Positions 15,780-23,638 of a stretch of DNA of 38,339 nt are shown piece after piece. The notes beneath the pieces were generated by a model that searched no databases, had not been told where the DNA came from, and worked only from the letters and a program-made list of their open reading frames with translations. The DNA is from Virgibacillus sp. LDC-1 (GTDB taxonomy: Bacteria > Bacillota > Bacilli > Bacillales > Amphibacillaceae): positions 1,573 through 39,911 of the forward strand of contig NZ_JARUVL010000020.1 of the NCBI RefSeq assembly GCF_030137545.1, written 5' to 3'. The first letter of the stretch is position 1; every line of letters starts with the position of its first letter. A program made the translations under genes and the position numbers.

Positions 15780-16682
15780 TTATAGAAGCTTTTCACCAAA
15801 TAATGACCCCATTAATGCTACTGCAACTGTTGCTGTTTTATTCTTTTCATCAAGAATTGGATTTACTTCTACAAATTCTGCAGATGTAATCATATTTGAT
15901 TCTGCTAGCATTTCCATTGCTAAATGACTTTCGCGATAGGTTAATCCGCCAAGCACAGGTGTCCCCACTCCCGGTGCTTCGGTTGGATCAAGTCCATCTA
16001 AATCAAGACTTAAATGGACACCATCTGTACAATCACGTAAATAATTGATCGTTTCTTCCATTACTTTTGGCATGCCCATTCGATCAATTTCATGCATCGA
16101 ATAAACCTTAATCCCTTTCTCCCGAATCAATTGACGTTCACCTGGATCAAGGGAACGTGCTCCAACAATTACGATGTTCTCGGGCTTTACCTTTGGCTCA
16201 TACCCGTATAAACCTGTTAGTTTTTCATGCCCTAATCCGATACTTACAGCAAGGGGCATTCCATGAATGTTCCCTGAAGGAGAAGTATCGCTTGTATTTA
16301 AATCGCCATGCGCATCATACCATATGACGCCAAGGTTGTTATAATGCTTAGAAATACCAGCAAGACTACCTATTGCAATACTATGATCTCCACCTAAAAT
16401 TAACGGAAAGCGGTGCTTGCTAATTTCCTTATCAACTAACGCGGCCAATGCTTCATTACCAGCAATGACCTGTTCTAAATTTTTTAAGTTACTTGTACCT
16501 ATTTCACCTTCTTGTTCCGGACGTTGAATCGAAATATCACCAAGATCATCAACATGATCATGCAATACTTTTAAACGGTCGATTGCACCCGCATAGCGAA
16601 TAGCACTTGGACCCATATCTACCCCACGACGACTTTGTCCTAGATCCATTGGAACTCCAATAATTGAGATGTTTCGTTTCAT
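15780..16682 (-). CDS. rocF: Arginase
   Basis: Hydrolyses arginine to ornithine and urea, the first step of arginine catabolism. The 300-residue protein starts [16 protein letters not shown]. Although the frame is open 14 codons further upstream, the GGGGGGAG ribosome binding site sits inside that extension, so the downstream ATG at 16682 is chosen. The dinuclear manganese ligands are present in [14 protein letters not shown] and LDLDGLDP, and the C-terminal VEVNPILDE motif is intact. Length is close to B. subtilis RocF (about 296). It follows the mevalonate operon terminator, so it is probably transcribed separately. No RocR/SigL-type -12/-24 promoter was recognised upstream. Confidence 0.95.
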   Translation of the reverse strand: MKRNISIIGVPMDLGQSRRGVDMGPSAIRYAGAIDRLKVLHDHVDDLGDISIQRPEQEGEIGTSNLKNLEQVIAGNEALAALVDKEISKHRFPLILGGDHSIAIGSLAGISKHYNNLGVIWYDAHGDLNTSDTSPSGNIHGMPLAVSIGLGHEKLTGLYGYEPKVKPENIVIVGARSLDPGERQLIREKGIKVYSMHEIDRMGMPKVMEETINYLRDCTDGVHLSLDLDGLDPTEAPGVGTPVLGGLTYRESHLAMEMLAESNMITSAEFVEVNPILDEKNKTATVAVALMGSLFGEKLL

Positions 16683-16802
16683 CTTTCTCCCCCCTTCCTT
16701 CCATTTTAGCGAAAGATACACCACTGACTCAACCGCACATGTTTATGCATATATATACATTCGCTTCTTAGGGAAGTTCGTATGAAGAAACCGTTAAACA
16801 GC

Positions 16803-16842
16803 AAAAAGACAAGGATACCATTAACGGCCACCCTTGTCTTTT
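16803..16842 (-). terminator. Terminator of the mevalonate operon
   Basis: AAAAGACAAGG pairs with CCTTGTCTTTT (11 bp; arms about 16804-16814 and 16832-16842), with T-rich flanks on the minus strand, immediately after the phosphomevalonate kinase stop codon. Confidence 0.88.
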
Positions 16843-16851
16843 CGCAATCAT

Positions 16852-17952
16852 TTATTCATTTATTGCTGCACCATGAGGAAACATCTTTATATCGAGTGGT
16901 GTAATACCAGCTTCTTTCCATGCATCGAAAAGTTGTTCCGTGTTTTTCTCTGATGGTATAAAAGCAATACCACAATCACCACCACCAGCACCTGACAGTT
17001 TCCCTGCCCCGCCGTGCGCTTCCGTAAGTGTACATAGCCGGCTTAACAACGGGGTTTCTAGTTCAACATTGGCATGCAGGCCCACCGTGGCTATTGCATG
17101 TCTATTTTGTTTTACACCTTTTAAAAAGGTAGCTAGATTATTTTTTTCCATGCCATCAATAATGGCCGATACCGCTGCTTCACTCTCATCCAAAAACGTC
17201 TGATACTGGGTTGGGTTGTCCTGCTTGAGACGTAAAACCTTTTCAACAAGTCTGCCTGTTGATGCTGGTTTTCCTGTCCAACCGATGCAAAAGGATAAGC
17301 GGTGTGGAAAACGAACTGGTTTAATGGAAAGATACGGCCAGTCTTCTTCAACAAACTCCACTAAGCTTTCTGCATGCTGGTAAGCTTCTTTTAACCACGA
17401 TGCTTGAAAGGATGCGTATTGCAAAACCCCGCCATAAGCAGATGCAGCAACATCTGCACCAGAACCATTTCCTTGTGTACGTACATGTGAAATGGCGGCA
17501 AGCTTAAACAATAGCATTTTTGGCGGCTTGTCCGGCAAGTACGCTTGTAAAATTGCCGCAATCACCGCAGTTACGACCGCAGCGCTTGAGCCTAAGCCAT
17601 ACTTTTTTCCAGATGCATCATCAAGCTCACTTTTAATCGTTAACGAAAATGAGTTCATTGGAATTGCTTGTTCCTGCAAATATTCGCAGGCAATGGACAT
17701 GGCATCTTCTACAAATCGAACCCGCGGATCACTCGAGTCAATTGTTACCTTTTTATTCGCATACTCCCAATCAAGGTTCGTCATATTGAAATTTTCTAAG
17801 GAAAGCTGATTGATCTCACTTGGTGCATACGATGCGTAAACAAAACGATCTACTGCCATGACAATCAGCTTTTTATAGGGCTCTAGAACTGCAAATTCGC
17901 CAGCAATCATTAATTTACCTGGCACCCTAACTCTAAACGGTGAATTCGGCAA
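16852..17952 (-). CDS. Phosphomevalonate kinase
   Basis: A GHMP-superfamily kinase converting mevalonate-5-phosphate to the diphosphate. At 366 residues the length fits bacterial PMK. Motif 1 is RVPGKLMIAGEFAVLEPY, motif 2 the phosphate loop KKYGLGSSAAVV (about 115-126), and motif 3 KLSGAGGGDCG near the C-terminus. All three are intact. The start is TTG at 17952; the stop codon of the preceding gene overlaps its Shine-Dalgarno (AGGGG) and the gap is 13 bases. No in-frame ATG exists before residue 15, which is already inside motif 1. It is the last gene of the operon before the terminator. Confidence 0.93.
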   Translation of the reverse strand: MPNSPFRVRVPGKLMIAGEFAVLEPYKKLIVMAVDRFVYASYAPSEINQLSLENFNMTNLDWEYANKKVTIDSSDPRVRFVEDAMSIACEYLQEQAIPMNSFSLTIKSELDDASGKKYGLGSSAAVVTAVIAAILQAYLPDKPPKMLLFKLAAISHVRTQGNGSGADVAASAYGGVLQYASFQASWLKEAYQHAESLVEFVEEDWPYLSIKPVRFPHRLSFCIGWTGKPASTGRLVEKVLRLKQDNPTQYQTFLDESEAAVSAIIDGMEKNNLATFLKGVKQNRHAIATVGLHANVELETPLLSRLCTLTEAHGGAGKLSGAGGGDCGIAFIPSEKNTEQLFDAWKEAGITPLDIKMFPHGAAINE

Positions 17953-17965
17953 TATTTGTCAACCC

Positions 17966-18949
17966 CTAAATATAGGTTATTCCTCGTCCTGGCTTGCTTA
18001 AAATAACATCCGTTACACCAGGTATCGTTTGAAGCGTTTCTTTTACAACTTTTTCATGCTCGGGTAAATAAAGCACCTTTACATTTGGTCCTGCATCGAT
18101 GGTAAAATAGGCCGGAACACCGTTGTCACGCAATTGTTGAATGGTGTCCATGACCGCCATTGTCGTATCATGCCAATACGAAAATGGTGGAGAAGCACCT
18201 AATGTTGTTGCGTGCATTTTAAGACAATTCGCTTCGGCAATGCGACCTACTTGATTGAAGTCTCGATTTGCAATTCCTGTCTTTATTTGTTCTAAATCCT
18301 GTGGAATACTGTCCACCCAGCTTTGAAAAAAAGGTGATGTTTCCACTGTGCGCTTCATTCCAGCACGACTCGACACTTTTTTCATCGTAGCATTTAGAAC
18401 AACGGCAGCAACGCGGATATCCCAATAATCCTGTGGTTGAATTGGAACAGCGTAGGAATCGCTCCCATCCGCTCGTTCTCCTTTCTCCCACTCTGCAAAG
18501 CCCCCAAAAATTGAGCGACAAGCTGATCCTGATCCCTGACGCGTAAGCCGAGACAGTTCAGCATCTGACATGTCAATGCCAAGTGCTCGTGTTCCAGCAG
18601 CAGCCAAGGCAGCAAAACCAGATGCAGAGGATGCAAATCCGGCTGCAGTCGGAACTTTATTGATCGACCGCACCTCTGCATATATCGTACCGTACGTATT
18701 CTCCTTGAGACTACGTATCAAGTCGAGGAAGGCTGTCACACGTTCATATTGGTCACCGGTAATTGGTTCCTCATTAAGAAAAAACAAATCCTTCGTTAGC
18801 GCTTCACGAAATTCTACCGTTGTTGTTGTATAAAAACCATCAAGTGTTAGTGATAAGCTATTATTTGTAGGTAAAATTAAAGCTTCATCACGCTTTCCCC
18901 AATATTTAATTAACGCAATATTTGTATGTGCACGTGCTGTCGCCTTCAT
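17966..18949 (-). CDS. mvaD: Diphosphomevalonate decarboxylase
   Basis: ATP-dependent decarboxylation of mevalonate diphosphate to isopentenyl diphosphate. The 327-residue protein has the family's N-terminal ARAHTNIALIKYWGK, the phosphate loop PTAAGFASSASGFAAL, the GSGSACRSIFGGF segment and the catalytic-aspartate region TIDAGPNVK near the C-terminus. ATG start with AGGAGA upstream. It follows the mevalonate kinase gene by 53 bases and precedes the phosphomevalonate kinase gene by 13, so it is cotranscribed. Certain. Confidence 0.96.
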   Translation of the reverse strand: MKATARAHTNIALIKYWGKRDEALILPTNNSLSLTLDGFYTTTTVEFREALTKDLFFLNEEPITGDQYERVTAFLDLIRSLKENTYGTIYAEVRSINKVPTAAGFASSASGFAALAAAGTRALGIDMSDAELSRLTRQGSGSACRSIFGGFAEWEKGERADGSDSYAVPIQPQDYWDIRVAAVVLNATMKKVSSRAGMKRTVETSPFFQSWVDSIPQDLEQIKTGIANRDFNQVGRIAEANCLKMHATTLGASPPFSYWHDTTMAVMDTIQQLRDNGVPAYFTIDAGPNVKVLYLPEHEKVVKETLQTIPGVTDVILSKPGRGITYI

Positions 18950-19002
18950 TGTGTATCTCCTTTATCAATAAACAAGCCAATCTCTTTATTATAATGGGAC
19001 AA

Positions 19003-19965
19003 TTAGTCATGCTTTTTTAATACAAATGACCAAACTGTATGTGCACCGAATTTTCGTAGTTTGTCGGCAAGCTGTCTTGAATGCACTTCATTTTGAGCAA
19101 GCGCAACAATACAGCCACCATTCCCACCACCTGTTAATTTGGCACCTAATGCACCTTCTTGTCGGGCAATGTGAATTAACCGGTTCAAACTAGCATCACT
19201 CACTCCTAATGCCTCCAGCTCTTTTTGAGCTTCGTCAAGCAACTGACCAAGAATTTGCTTCCCAGCCTTTTCTAAAGCATGCTTAGCTTGATGTGTTAAC
19301 GAACCAATCTTTTCTAATTTAGATTGGATCTTTTTCGGTGCTGCCTTTAATAGATCAGCCACCGATTGCACCGCAGAGCGCGTATCACCAATTGTACCAG
19401 AGTCGGCAACAATAAAGTGAAAATCATCTGCAGGCTTAATAAAATGAATTGGTTGTTCTTTTTCAAACCAAATAGGAGTTTCTGTTGTAATTGTCAACGT
19501 ATCAATCCCACTAGGTGCACCATGATTATATGTCTCCGCTATATTTGCTAGCTTTAGTAATTCATCCTGGGTATAAGCGCGCTCTGCATAAGCAAAGATC
19601 GACTTTATCACAGCAATAGCCACCGAAGCACTAGAACCGAGTCCCTTGCCAGGCGGAATGGACGATTTTATTTGAATTAATAAATCACTTTTTGGTAATT
19701 CAAGATATTCTAATGTCGCATATATACTATTAATAACGCCCTTTAAAGACTTTGGGGCAGACGCTATTGGACCATGATAAAACGTACTATCTATCTTAAT
19801 CGCACCTGGTACATACTCCACTACTGATTCAACACCAACTAAAGGAAATGGGATGGCAATAGCAGGCTGTCCGTGTACAACCGCATGCTCCCCAATTAAA
19901 ATTAGTTTACTATGAGCTATACCGATAGCTATTTGTTCTGAAGTTGTTGCATTTTCTACACTCAT
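19003..19965 (-). CDS. mvk: Mevalonate kinase
   Basis: A GHMP kinase phosphorylating mevalonate. The 320-residue protein has motif 1 AHSKLILIGEHAVVHGQPAIA, motif 2 PPGKGLGSSASVAIAVI (about 109-125) and motif 3 KLTGGGNGGC, with the catalytic Asp in GAPSGIDT. Its ATG overlaps the TGA of the HMG-CoA reductase gene (ATGA), indicating translational coupling. Feedback inhibition by downstream isoprenoids is known for the family but cannot be judged here. Confidence 0.96.
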   Translation of the reverse strand: MSVENATTSEQIAIGIAHSKLILIGEHAVVHGQPAIAIPFPLVGVESVVEYVPGAIKIDSTFYHGPIASAPKSLKGVINSIYATLEYLELPKSDLLIQIKSSIPPGKGLGSSASVAIAVIKSIFAYAERAYTQDELLKLANIAETYNHGAPSGIDTLTITTETPIWFEKEQPIHFIKPADDFHFIVADSGTIGDTRSAVQSVADLLKAAPKKIQSKLEKIGSLTHQAKHALEKAGKQILGQLLDEAQKELEALGVSDASLNRLIHIARQEGALGAKLTGGGNGGCIVALAQNEVHSRQLADKLRKFGAHTVWSFVLKKHD

Positions 19966-21251
19966 TTTATATACTGTTCCACCAATTCTTTAGCTTTTCC
20001 AACACGGATTTCCTTTTCTTTTACTAGATGTTCTGCAATGATATCAATCATCTCCCCAGTGGCCCCTGCCGCAATTGCTACAGAGCGAGAATGTAGTGCC
20101 ATATGCCCTTTTTGTATCCCATCGGTCGCCAAAGCTTTTAATGCGCCAAGATTTTGAGCTAAACCAACCGCTACAATGACCTGTGCAAGCTCTTCTGCTG
20201 ACTCTGTTTGCAGCAAGCGAAGTGCTAGCTTTGCAGTAGGATGTACGCGCGTTGCTCCACCAACCGTACCGATCGCCATTGGTAGTTCAAGCTCACCAAC
20301 AAGATTTCCTTCTTCATCCACAGACCATGTCGTCATCGAATCATATTTTCCAGTACGAGCCGCATAGGCATGTGCCCCTGCCTCCACAGCTCGCCAATCA
20401 TTTCCTGTTGCAATAACAACTGGATCAATACCGTTCATGATACCTTTATTATGTGTAACTGCACGATACGGATCAGACGCTGCAAATTCATACGCATGTA
20501 CCACTCCGTCACGTACTTCTTCGCCAGTAAATCCATCATCCGCCAAAAGATGTGGCGGAATAACACATGTTGCTTTTGCCAATGCTTGATCAGCAAAATT
20601 AGATAAAATACGTAAGTACACTTTCCCCTTCGTGATTTGTTCAACTGTTGGAGCAAGCGATTCCACCATCGTATTAATAATGTTTGCTCCCATTGCATCA
20701 CATGTATGAATGTACACATGAATGATAAGCATTTGTCCATAGGTAGCTTGAGGATCGTCATTTAATATTCGGACATCTAAATCTACAGCCCCTCCTCCTC
20801 TTGCTACAATGCTCGGATAAGCAGCATTTGCCGCTTTAATTAGCGCTGTCTTTTCCTTTAATATTTCATTTTTTGCTTGATAAAAATCGGCACATCCGAC
20901 TACTTGGATTTGACCGATCATCGTTCTTCCGGTGGATTCGGTTTTAAACCCTCCTGCATCTCGAACGATTTTTGCAATATAGCTAGCTGAAGCAACAACA
21001 GAAGCCTCTTCAATTGCCATAGGAATAATATAATCTTTCCCGTTTATAAGGAAATTTAATCCTAATCCAAGTGGCAACGAAAATGTTCCAATTGTATTCT
21101 CAATCATTTTATCAGCCGTCGCTATTGGCAGTGCACCTTCTGTAGAGAGAAGCTCTATTTCATCTGATGTTAAACCATGCTGATGTAAGAGTATATCTCT
21201 ACGTTCCTCGACTGTCTTTTTGTAAAAACCAGGGATTCTGGAAGAGTTCAT
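19962..21251 (-). CDS. mvaA: Hydroxymethylglutaryl-CoA reductase, class II
   Basis: Converts HMG-CoA to mevalonate with NAD(P)H, the entry step of this operon's pathway. The 429-residue soluble protein starts MNSSRIPGFYKKTVEERR, typical of the bacterial class II enzymes. Catalytic segments are the Glu loop IPMAIEEASVVASAS, the Lys loop THNKGIMNGIDP, the Asp in GNDWRAVEAGAHAYA and the C-terminal His in GHMALHSR. The Glu loop reads EEASVV where the family as I recall it usually has EEPSVV or EEPSIV. ATG with GGATGG upstream. First gene of the operon. HMG-CoA synthase (mvaS), often nearby in other Firmicutes, is not in the window. Confidence 0.95.
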   Translation of the reverse strand: MNSSRIPGFYKKTVEERRDILLHQHGLTSDEIELLSTEGALPIATADKMIENTIGTFSLPLGLGLNFLINGKDYIIPMAIEEASVVASASYIAKIVRDAGGFKTESTGRTMIGQIQVVGCADFYQAKNEILKEKTALIKAANAAYPSIVARGGGAVDLDVRILNDDPQATYGQMLIIHVYIHTCDAMGANIINTMVESLAPTVEQITKGKVYLRILSNFADQALAKATCVIPPHLLADDGFTGEEVRDGVVHAYEFAASDPYRAVTHNKGIMNGIDPVVIATGNDWRAVEAGAHAYAARTGKYDSMTTWSVDEEGNLVGELELPMAIGTVGGATRVHPTAKLALRLLQTESAEELAQVIVAVGLAQNLGALKALATDGIQKGHMALHSRSVAIAAGATGEMIDIIAEHLVKEKEIRVGKAKELVEQYIK

Positions 21252-21350
21252 GCTATTCCATCCTTTTGTATATCGTCATGATACCTTTTACAATTCTATA
21301 TATTAGCTTATAAAAATTTTAATTTTTTGTGAGTGCTTGAGCGTAATTTC

Positions 21351-21356
21351 ATTATA
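21351..21356 (-). promoter_or_regulatory. Candidate -10 box of the mevalonate operon
   Basis: Minus strand TATAAT about 100 bases upstream of the HMG-CoA reductase start. The only -35 candidate at 17 bases (CTGCAA) is poor, so this is tentative. Confidence 0.35.
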
Positions 21357-21450
21357 ATATAAATATAGGCTCATTGCAGTAGGATTTTTACAATGTTAGA
21401 AACGTGTAAAATAATTTTTCTGTTTCTATTATCGTGAAAATCGCCTAAAA

Positions 21451-21496
21451 ATGCAAATAAACAAGGCTGTCAATAATAACTACCTTGTTTATTTTA
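21451..21496 (-). terminator. Terminator of the six-tRNA cluster
   Basis: AAATAAACAAGG (21455-21466) pairs with CCTTGTTTATTT (21483-21494), with a T-rich tail on the minus strand. It lies about 40 bases after tRNA-Lys and before the mevalonate operon promoter region. Confidence 0.75.
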
Positions 21497-21537
21497 TATT
21501 ATGTATCGTATTTAAATGTTAACACCCATTTTCAAAA

Positions 21538-21613
21538 TGGTGAGCCATACAGGATTCGAACCTGTGACCCTCTGATTAAAAGTCAGATGCTCTACCGACT
21601 GAGCTAATGGCTC
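21538..21613 (-). tRNA. trnK: tRNA-Lys (UUU)
   Basis: 76 bases; acceptor GAGCCAT/ATGGCTC is fully paired. The anticodon loop CTTTTAA gives UUU, the T-arm contains GGTTCGAATCC, and the 3' CCA is encoded. Last tRNA of the cluster. Confidence 0.97.
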
Positions 21614-21786
21614 CTGTGAGATATCATCGGTATGTATTGCGTCCAGCGCAAACTTAATCGTTTAAAAAGGAATCGATGCGCAATAAAAATGCTACTCATG
21701 TTCAAACGTAACTCTACCGAGAAAAAACAAAAGCGAGAGCAAATATGATGCTAATCGCTAGGATTTTAAGACTATATATTTAATAG

Positions 21787-21858
21787 CTGGGCTACCAGGA
21801 TTCGAACCTGGGAATGACGGGACCAAAACCCGTTGCCTTACCGCTTGGCTATAGCCCA
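21787..21858 (-). tRNA. trnQ: tRNA-Gln (UUG)
   Basis: 72 bases to the discriminator G; acceptor TGGGCTA/TAGCCCA; anticodon loop TTTTGGT gives UUG. The next bases are CTA rather than CCA, so the tail must be added by nucleotidyltransferase. An unusually long 173-base spacer with no recognised element separates it from tRNA-Lys. Confidence 0.96.
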
Positions 21859-21868
21859 ATAATATAAA

Positions 21869-21953
21869 TGGTGGAGGGGGGCAGATTCGAACTGCCGAAC
21901 CCTGAGGGAGCGGATTTACAGTCCGCCGCGTTTAGCCACTTCGCTACCCCTCC
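21869..21953 (-). tRNA. trnY: tRNA-Tyr (GUA)
   Basis: 85 bases with the long variable arm expected for tRNA-Tyr. The anticodon loop CTGTAAA gives GUA, acceptor GGAGGGG/CCCCTCC, encoded CCA. Confidence 0.97.
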
Positions 21954-21992
21954 ATATCATTAACGGAACTCCACATATTTATTCAAAAAAAA

Positions 21993-22068
<76 letters not shown>

Positions 22069-22133
22069 AAAACACCTTACTATATTATTCGTTACATCAC
22101 ATATATTATACGATGTAGAAGGTGAATAAAAAA

Positions 22134-22209
22134 TGGTGGAGGATGCAGGGCTCGAACCTGCGACCCCTTGCTTGTAAGGCAAGTGCTCTCCCAGCTGAGC
22201 TAATCCTCC
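22134..22209 (-). tRNA. trnV: tRNA-Val (UAC)
   Basis: 76 bases; acceptor GGAGGAT/ATCCTCC; anticodon loop CTTACAA gives UAC; encoded CCA. Confidence 0.97.
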
Positions 22210-22297
22210 GACGCACAGCGTGTGACTCGTGCATGTGCTGCAACTAACAGTCGCATACTCTACATGCCTAGCATCACAGCTGTTTTAAAAAGTACGA

Positions 22298-22369
22298 TGA
22301 CCCGTACGGGATTCGAACCCGTGTTACCGCCGTGAAAGGGCGGTGTCTTAACCGCTTGACCAACGGGCC
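22298..22369 (-). tRNA. trnE: tRNA-Glu (UUC)
   Basis: 72 bases to the discriminator A; anticodon loop CTTTCAC gives UUC; acceptor GGCCCGT/ACGGGTC with one G-U pair. The following bases are TCG, so CCA is not encoded. First tRNA of the cluster. Confidence 0.96.
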
Positions 22370-22424
22370 TTGCAAAGAAAAGTAGTTTATTCTCGAACGC
22401 AATTGTCGAAAACCAACGAATCTT

Positions 22425-22453
22425 ATTATATACAGATTATTTGTATTTGTAAA
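22425..22453 (-). promoter_or_regulatory. Promoter of the tRNA cluster
   Basis: Minus strand TTTACA (22448-22453), 17-base spacer, TATAAT (22425-22430), about 55 bases upstream of tRNA-Glu. Near-consensus SigA promoter. Confidence 0.85.
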
Positions 22454-22607
22454 GAGGAATTATCTTTTTTTATTATTATTTTTTTATTCACCTCATATTC
22501 GTTTAAAAAAACTGCCACTCCGCCATTTAAAGGGAAGACGGTCAAGTGAAATGAACCGATTTTCTATAAGCCTTTTTGATGTAACACCACTTAATTATAA
22601 CCAGGTG

Positions 22608-22624
22608 TTATAATCTAATACTAA
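22608..22624. promoter_or_regulatory. Candidate FapR operator upstream of fabI
   Basis: TTATAATCTAATACTAA matches the FapR box I recall (TTAGTACCTAATACTAA) at 14 of 17 positions, with the ATACTAA half exact. It lies just upstream of the fabI -35. FapR repression relieved by malonyl-CoA is known for B. subtilis fabI. The site itself is inference from sequence. Confidence 0.55.
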
Positions 22625-22631
22625 TTTATAC

Positions 22632-22660
22632 TTTATTCACAATGTCCATTAAGGTATAAT
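22632..22660 (+). promoter_or_regulatory. Promoter of fabI
   Basis: TTTATT (22632-22637), 17-base spacer, TATAAT (22655-22660), 30 bases before the fabI start codon. The -10 box is perfect and the -35 weak. Confidence 0.6.
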
Positions 22661-22690
22661 ATAAGCAATGAATAAACATGGAGGTGCCCT

Positions 22691-23467
22691 ATGTCACAAT
22701 TATTAAAAGACAAAAACATCGTTATTATGGGTGTGGCAAACGAGCGAAGCATTGCTTGGGGAATAACAAAGTCCTTACATAATGCAGGTGCAAACCTTAT
22801 TTTTACAAATAGACAGGAACGCTCACACAAAAAATTACTAAAGTTATTGGAACAAAATGACATGGAAGCAAAATTAATTGTAGAATGTGATGTTGCTAGT
22901 GATGAAAGTATTACAGCAGCTTTTAATGAAATAAAAAAAGCAGTTGGAGTGATTCACGGTGTTGTCCATTCTGTTGCCTTTGCAAATCGGGAAGAGCTAA
23001 AAGGAGAATACGCCGACACTTCTCGTGAAGGATTTTTGGTAGCTCATGAAATCAGCGCGTTTTCATTAGTGGCCGTTACAAAAGCAGCGAAGGAAATTAT
23101 GACAGAAGGCGGCAGCATTGTTACACAAACATATTTAGGTGCCGAACGCGTCATTCAAAATTACAATGTAATGGGTGTTGCAAAAGCTTCCTTAGAGGCT
23201 AGTGTCCGTTACTTGGCTGAAGATGTAGGAAAGTATGGCATCCGCGTAAATGCCGTTTCAGCAGGTCCAATTCGAACACTTTCTGCTAAAGGGGTATCTG
23301 GCTTTAACGATATCAATTCAACCATAGAAGAAAAAGCACCATTGCGCCGAAATGTTGATCAGGATCAAGTAGGCGATGCAACACTTTTCTTCTTAAGCGA
23401 GCTTGCACGCGGCGTTACAGGAGAAGTATTACATGTTGATGCTGGATACCATATTATCGGCTATTAA
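22691..23467 (+). CDS. fabI: Enoyl-[acyl-carrier-protein] reductase (NADH)
   Basis: Catalyses the last reduction of each fatty-acid elongation cycle; the target class of triclosan. The 258-residue SDR-fold protein has the FabI-type nucleotide-binding start NIVIMGVANERSIAWGI (not the classical TGxxxGxG), the catalytic Tyr/Lys pair in NYNVMGVAKASLE and the diagnostic SAGPIRTLSAKG segment. ATG with GGAGGTG upstream. Monocistronic: it has its own promoter with a candidate FapR box and a strong terminator. Length and motifs are normal. Confidence 0.97.
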   Translation: MSQLLKDKNIVIMGVANERSIAWGITKSLHNAGANLIFTNRQERSHKKLLKLLEQNDMEAKLIVECDVASDESITAAFNEIKKAVGVIHGVVHSVAFANREELKGEYADTSREGFLVAHEISAFSLVAVTKAAKEIMTEGGSIVTQTYLGAERVIQNYNVMGVAKASLEASVRYLAEDVGKYGIRVNAVSAGPIRTLSAKGVSGFNDINSTIEEKAPLRRNVDQDQVGDATLFFLSELARGVTGEVLHVDAGYHIIGY

Positions 23468-23528
23468 TATCGGTGACGAATAACAGAACGAATGGAAAAA
23501 AGACAGTCAACCGTTTATAACAAGGAAT

Positions 23529-23562
23529 AAAAGACACTCATAATATTTTGTGAGTGTCTTTT
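23529..23562 (+). terminator. Terminator of fabI
   Basis: AAAAGACACTCA (23529-23540) pairs perfectly with TGAGTGTCTTTT (23551-23562) about 60 bases after the fabI stop. It has T runs on both strands. Confidence 0.88.
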
Positions 23563-23581
23563 ACAATGCTTCTTGGCACAT

Positions 23582-23618
23582 ATAAAACTCCTCAAGCAAA
23601 ACTACTGCTTAAGGAGTT
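23582..23618 (-). terminator. Terminator of the LPXTG surface protein gene
   Basis: AACTCCTCAAGCA (23586-23598) pairs with TGCTTAAGGAGTT (23606-23618; one mismatch), followed by TTTTAT on the minus strand. It lies 20 bases beyond the gene's stop codon. Confidence 0.82.
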
Positions 23619-23638
23619 AAACATCGATTACTTTATGT

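Larger units (their letters stand above)
22370..22690. other. 321-bp divergent region between tRNA-Glu and fabI
   Basis: Holds the tRNA cluster promoter on the minus strand, the fabI promoter and candidate FapR box on the plus strand, and an inverted pair TAACACC (22582-22588)/GGTGTTA (22604-22610) next to the FapR box. No gene is seen. Confidence 0.6.

Noticed and set aside
15683-16801. rocF transcribed as part of the mevalonate operon
   Set aside because: A strong terminator (16803-16842) lies between the last mevalonate gene and rocF.
18219-18681. Overlapping minus-strand ORFs of 95-100 codons inside mvaD
   Set aside because: They are alternate frames of a well-conserved gene, with no ribosome binding sites or known domains.
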